NCBI GenBank assembly: GCA_020216745.1
Contig: JAIWNQ010000243.1
Location: 1-10,000 of the forward strand
Length of the DNA stretch: 10,000 nucleotides
Reading direction: 5' to 3'
Source: Candidatus Hydrogenedens sp.
GTDB taxonomy: Bacteria > Hydrogenedentota > Hydrogenedentia > Hydrogenedentales > Hydrogenedentaceae
Positions 5,955 to 10,000 of the stretch are shown piece by piece; within the stretch, counting starts at the first letter, position 1, and each line of letters starts with the position of its first letter. The translations under genes were made by a program, and so were the position numbers. The notes under the pieces are model-generated. The model saw nothing but the letters and a program-made list of their open reading frames with translations. It was not told where the DNA came from and did no database searches.

Positions 5955-6896
5955 ATGAGTGTTACAAATAAAAGTATTGATGAAAAAGTGCATAGTATTC
6001 TTTCAGAACAAGCATTACAAATTATCAAACACCTTAACATAGGGGCGTATGTTGTCTCACCAGAACGGGAAATTTATTTATGGAACGATAAAGCTAAAGA
6101 AATAACAGGCTATAGCCAAGAGGAAGTAGAAGGGGCAAAGTGTCAGGATAATATTTTAAGGCATGTAGATGACAATGGGACTGAACTGTGCATTCAAGGT
6201 TGCCCCTTATATGAAACAATTAAAGATGGACAACTCCGTGAGGCTCGCGTTTATTTGCGACATAAGGCAGGTTTTCGAATGCCTGTAAAAGTGGAGACAC
6301 TACCAATTATGGTAAACAACGAGATTAAAGGTGCTATTGAATTTTTTCAAGAGGATACTGAAGAACTTAATTTATTAGAAGAACTTCGGAGAACCCGTGA
6401 AAAAGCACTCATTTGCCCTTTAACCGAGATTGGAAACCGCAGGTATACAGAACAAGTACTGGAAGACCGTTTAGAAGAAATGAAGCGATTAAAAAGCAGT
6501 TTGGGATTATTCTTTATGGACATTGATGATTTTAAATGTATCAATGATACTTATGGACATCCTATTGGCGATATTGTCTTAAAGATGGTTGCCCGAACTT
6601 TAGTTAACATTATGCGACCTTACGATTTTGTAGGGCGTTGGGGGGGAGAAGAAATGGTCGCAATTATTCCTCATGTAAAACAGGAAGAATTATATCCTCT
6701 GGGAGAACGATTTCGTAAATTAATTTCCGCAAGTAGTATCAAAACAACACAAGGCAGGTTAAATGTTACCGTATCTATCGGGGCTACCATCTCCAACGAA
6801 AATGATACCGTCCAATCTATTATTGAACGGGCTGACCAGATGATGTATATAAGTAAAAAGGAGGGTAAAAACCGCATTACAGTCTACAACGGGTAA
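5955..6896 (+). CDS. PAS-GGDEF diguanylate cyclase with cysteine-bearing PAS domain
   Basis: 313-aa cytosolic enzyme with no membrane segment, predicted to make cyclic di-GMP from two GTP. Residues about 16-133 form a PAS sensor (NIGAYVVSPEREIYLWNDKAKEITGYS...). This PAS subtype carries Cys63, Cys79 and Cys83 in a C-x15-C-x3-CP pattern followed by HKAGFRMPV, seen in many PAS-GGDEF proteins; the ligand is unknown. A short helical linker (134-152) leads to the GGDEF domain (about 153-312): NRRY, metal-binding FMDIDDFK (187-194), the active-site loop GGEEM (230-234, Met in place of the usual Phe), VSIGAT, and RADQMMYISKKEGKNR. The inhibitory site RxxD (Arg221-Asp224) sits exactly five residues before GGEEM, so product inhibition is expected. 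The start lacks a strong ribosome site; an ATG at 5940 in the same frame hits a stop at once. It converges on hldE with 22 bp between stops. Confidence 0.93.
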   Translation: MSVTNKSIDEKVHSILSEQALQIIKHLNIGAYVVSPEREIYLWNDKAKEITGYSQEEVEGAKCQDNILRHVDDNGTELCIQGCPLYETIKDGQLREARVYLRHKAGFRMPVKVETLPIMVNNEIKGAIEFFQEDTEELNLLEELRRTREKALICPLTEIGNRRYTEQVLEDRLEEMKRLKSSLGLFFMDIDDFKCINDTYGHPIGDIVLKMVARTLVNIMRPYDFVGRWGGEEMVAIIPHVKQEELYPLGERFRKLISASSIKTTQGRLNVTVSIGATISNENDTVQSIIERADQMMYISKKEGKNRITVYNG

Positions 6897-6918
6897 AACA
6901 GCTTCTATAAAAAATTAC

Positions 6919-8385
6919 TTATCCGTTCTTTACTTTATGAATAATGTCTGTTGTAGAGTGTCCTTCAACACCAGGAATAATAGCAATACGACCACCGTAA
7001 CTTTCTACAAAACGCCTTTCTGGCTGAACTAACGTATCCAGAGTATAATCACCACCTTTAGCATATACATCCGGACGCAATTGCTTTATAATTGATAATG
7101 GCGATTTTTCATCGAACAAAATAATGTAATCAACACATTCCAAAGCGGAAAGAACCAAGGCACGATTCTGTTCATTAATTACAGGTCTACCCTGACCTTT
7201 GATTTGGCGAACAGAGCGGTCACTATTTAGCCCAACAATTAGCACATCACCTTCACTCTTTGCTCGCATAAGATACGTAATATGACCCACATGCAAAATA
7301 TCAAAACAGCCATTGGTCCAAACAACCTTCTTGCCCTGCTCCTTTAATTGCTGAACTATTTTCTTCAATTGTTGGAGCGTTTTTAACTTAAACGGTCCAC
7401 CCATACTTTTAAGGGCTTGCTCTACCTCCTCTCGCGATACAGTAACAACACCATGCTGAGCAACTGCAACACCTGCCGCAGTATTACCAAGAACCGCAGA
7501 ATCACGATACGACCCACCCGCAACTAACGTTAGAGTTACCATGGCTGTTACTGTATCCCCTGCCCCTGTAACATCTATAACCTGCACCGGAGATATAGGC
7601 ACATCTTCAATTCGACCATCTTCATAAAAAATAGTAATGCCTTCAGGACCTCGTGTAATCATTGCATTACGAGCCGATTTTAGTAGGGCTCTCCCTGCTT
7701 TCTTCAACGTTTCATAATCAGTAACCTCAATCCCTGTTGCAATCCCTGCTTCTTTATCATTTGGCAAGACAACATCAAATCCCTTAAATATATTTGCTCG
7801 TGCCCGTGAATCTGCAACAGTAATAAGACGGTATTTCTTTGCACACTCATTTATAACATCAATGACCTTAGGCGTTATTACCGAAGAAACCTGGTCTCCT
7901 ACCATAATCGCATCTACTTTTTTTGCTACTTTATATATATTTTTTATAATTTGCTCTTCGACCTTCCCAGAAATGGGCTTCGGTCGTGGGGTATCCGTAC
8001 GAAGAACCTCTTGCGTCGGGATGTTATGTCCACCAGCACGAAGTTTCCCATACGTATTTGTAGGTCGCGTAGGGTCAACAACAAGGTAATCTATATTAAC
8101 CTGCCGTTGACGAAACTCCTTCTTCAGTATCTCCGCATTTGAATCAGCACCAATAACACCTACCATATAAACTGTCGCTCCTAATGCAGACGCATTGCAT
8201 CCAGCATTACCAGCAGCTCCAGGATTATAACGACGCTCTAATACCTCCAATACAGGAATAGGTGCTTCAAGACTAACCTCAGTTACCTTCCCATAAACGT
8301 TCTCATCTAAATAAATATCACCTATAGCTAAAATACGAACTTTATCAAATTTTGACAGAATATGAAGATAGTTTTTTATTTCCAT
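6919..8385 (-). CDS. hldE: bifunctional heptose-7-phosphate kinase / heptose-1-phosphate adenylyltransferase
   Basis: 488-aa two-domain enzyme that phosphorylates D-glycero-beta-D-manno-heptose 7-phosphate at C1 and, after removal of the 7-phosphate by GmhB, adenylylates the product to ADP-heptose for the LPS inner core. Residues about 10-325 are a PfkB/ribokinase-type kinase with ALGATVYMVGVIGAD, LPNDKEA and the anion-hole motif DVTGAGD (catalytic Asp277). Residues about 350-488 are a nucleotidyltransferase with GCFDILHVGH (359-368, HxGH type) and KGGDYT. The length is close to E. coli HldE (477 aa). The frame runs back to a TTG at 8427, but the ATG at 8385 is preferred: AAGGGTG lies 6 bases before it and the extra 14 residues match nothing in the family. 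The glycine loop reads NPGAAGNAGCNASALGA rather than the usual PGGAANVA form. The gene is divergent from groEL. Confidence 0.93.
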   Translation of the reverse strand: MEIKNYLHILSKFDKVRILAIGDIYLDENVYGKVTEVSLEAPIPVLEVLERRYNPGAAGNAGCNASALGATVYMVGVIGADSNAEILKKEFRQRQVNIDYLVVDPTRPTNTYGKLRAGGHNIPTQEVLRTDTPRPKPISGKVEEQIIKNIYKVAKKVDAIMVGDQVSSVITPKVIDVINECAKKYRLITVADSRARANIFKGFDVVLPNDKEAGIATGIEVTDYETLKKAGRALLKSARNAMITRGPEGITIFYEDGRIEDVPISPVQVIDVTGAGDTVTAMVTLTLVAGGSYRDSAVLGNTAAGVAVAQHGVVTVSREEVEQALKSMGGPFKLKTLQQLKKIVQQLKEQGKKVVWTNGCFDILHVGHITYLMRAKSEGDVLIVGLNSDRSVRQIKGQGRPVINEQNRALVLSALECVDYIILFDEKSPLSIIKQLRPDVYAKGGDYTLDTLVQPERRFVESYGGRIAIIPGVEGHSTTDIIHKVKNG

Positions 8386-8391
8386 ATATTT

Positions 8392-8398
8392 CACCCTT
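8392..8398 (-). promoter_or_regulatory. ribosome site that decides the hldE start
   Basis: AAGGGTG on the minus strand lies 6 bases before the ATG at 8383-8385. It falls inside the extended frame that begins with TTG at 8427, which argues for the shorter 488-aa protein. Confidence 0.6.
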
Positions 8399-8430
8399 AA
8401 CCCATAAATGTTTAGTTTAAAACACAATGA

Positions 8431-8460
8431 ATTCTATTTCAAACGCAATACAAAGTTCAA
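8431..8460 (-). promoter_or_regulatory. candidate hldE promoter
   Basis: On the minus strand TTGAAC (8455-8460) is followed after 18 bp by TAGAAT (8431-8436). An alternative overlapping pair is TTGAAA (8437-8442) and TAAACT (8414-8419) at 17 bp. Both lie ahead of the 8385 start, and the second would place transcription close to the ribosome site. I cannot choose between them from sequence alone. Confidence 0.35.
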
Positions 8461-8469
8461 TCTTGAATC

Positions 8470-8505
8470 TTCTGTCATACAAGTCAGATAAGTCGGGCAG
8501 GTCGA
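8470..8505. repeat. degenerate 9-bp tandem repeat with in-phase GTC
   Basis: Four consecutive 9-base units read ttctGTCat, acaaGTCag, ataaGTCgg and gcagGTCga, with GTC at 8474, 8483, 8492 and 8501, exactly nine bases apart. The next unit (ataaattgg, 8506-8514) keeps the flanks but loses GTC. It is non-coding on both strands. The array is short and degenerate, so chance is not excluded. Confidence 0.45.
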
Positions 8506-8553
8506 ATAAATTGGACTTAAAAGGAAGTCCTCATTTTTGTCAGTAAAATTTAT

Positions 8554-8582
8554 TTGAAAAACGATTATATATATGATATGAT
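8554..8582 (+). promoter_or_regulatory. sigma70-type groEL promoter
   Basis: TTGAAA (8554-8559), a 17-bp spacer and TATGAT (8577-8582) each match consensus at five of six positions. The expected start near 8589 falls inside the CIRCE element, the classic layout for repression by HrcA. Confidence 0.85.
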
Positions 8583-8583
8583 A

Positions 8584-10000
<1,417 letters not shown>

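Noticed and set aside
8386..8427. Longer TTG start for hldE (502 aa)
   Set aside because: The extra 14 residues show no family similarity and would bury the AAGGGTG ribosome site that precedes the ATG at 8385.

Overview
The window (low GC, roughly 40% by eye) looks like a chromosomal segment of a Gram-negative bacterium of the Hydrogenedentota / Lentisphaerae / Planctomycetes type. Three things point there: a pseudopilin of the DUF1559 / H-X9-DG kind that is expanded in those phyla, a secreted protein with a GEGEGT-(PEGT)n linker and a C-terminal helix ending in RRRK, and an ADP-heptose gene typical of LPS makers. The lineage is an inference from gene style only. No rRNA, tRNA, CRISPR array, insertion sequence or phage gene was seen.

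Layout: (1) 1-894 (+), the 3' two thirds of a UDP-sugar dehydrogenase of the WbpA/TviB type. (2) 917-2256 (-), three genes read leftward: an unrecognised 163-aa protein, a 96-aa charged coiled-coil protein coupled to it, and a YkgJ-type cysteine-cluster protein. (3) 2257-2749, a long AT-rich gap with a good promoter and a leader that can fold into a long imperfect hairpin. (4) 2750-5816 (+), a 689-aa secreted, probably membrane-anchored protein (duplicated uncharacterised module, C-type lectin domain, four EF-hand-like calcium loops), then a strong hairpin, then a 300-aa pseudopilin closed by a terminator. (5) 5955-6896 (+), a PAS-GGDEF diguanylate cyclase with a cysteine-bearing PAS domain. 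(6) 6919-8385 (-), bifunctional hldE. (7) 8386-8695, a divergent regulatory region with a 9-bp-periodic GTC repeat, a sigma70-type promoter and a perfect CIRCE operator. (8) 8696 to the window end (+), groEL, with no groES in front of it.

The shared theme is the cell envelope: nucleotide-sugar oxidation for surface polysaccharide, ADP-heptose for LPS core, a large calcium- and carbohydrate-binding-type surface protein beside a pseudopilin, and a c-di-GMP synthase that could control surface behaviour. groEL is a housekeeping gene under HrcA-type heat-shock control. The most original material is the surface protein with its duplicated module and structured leader; whether it works with the adjacent pseudopilin is a hypothesis.
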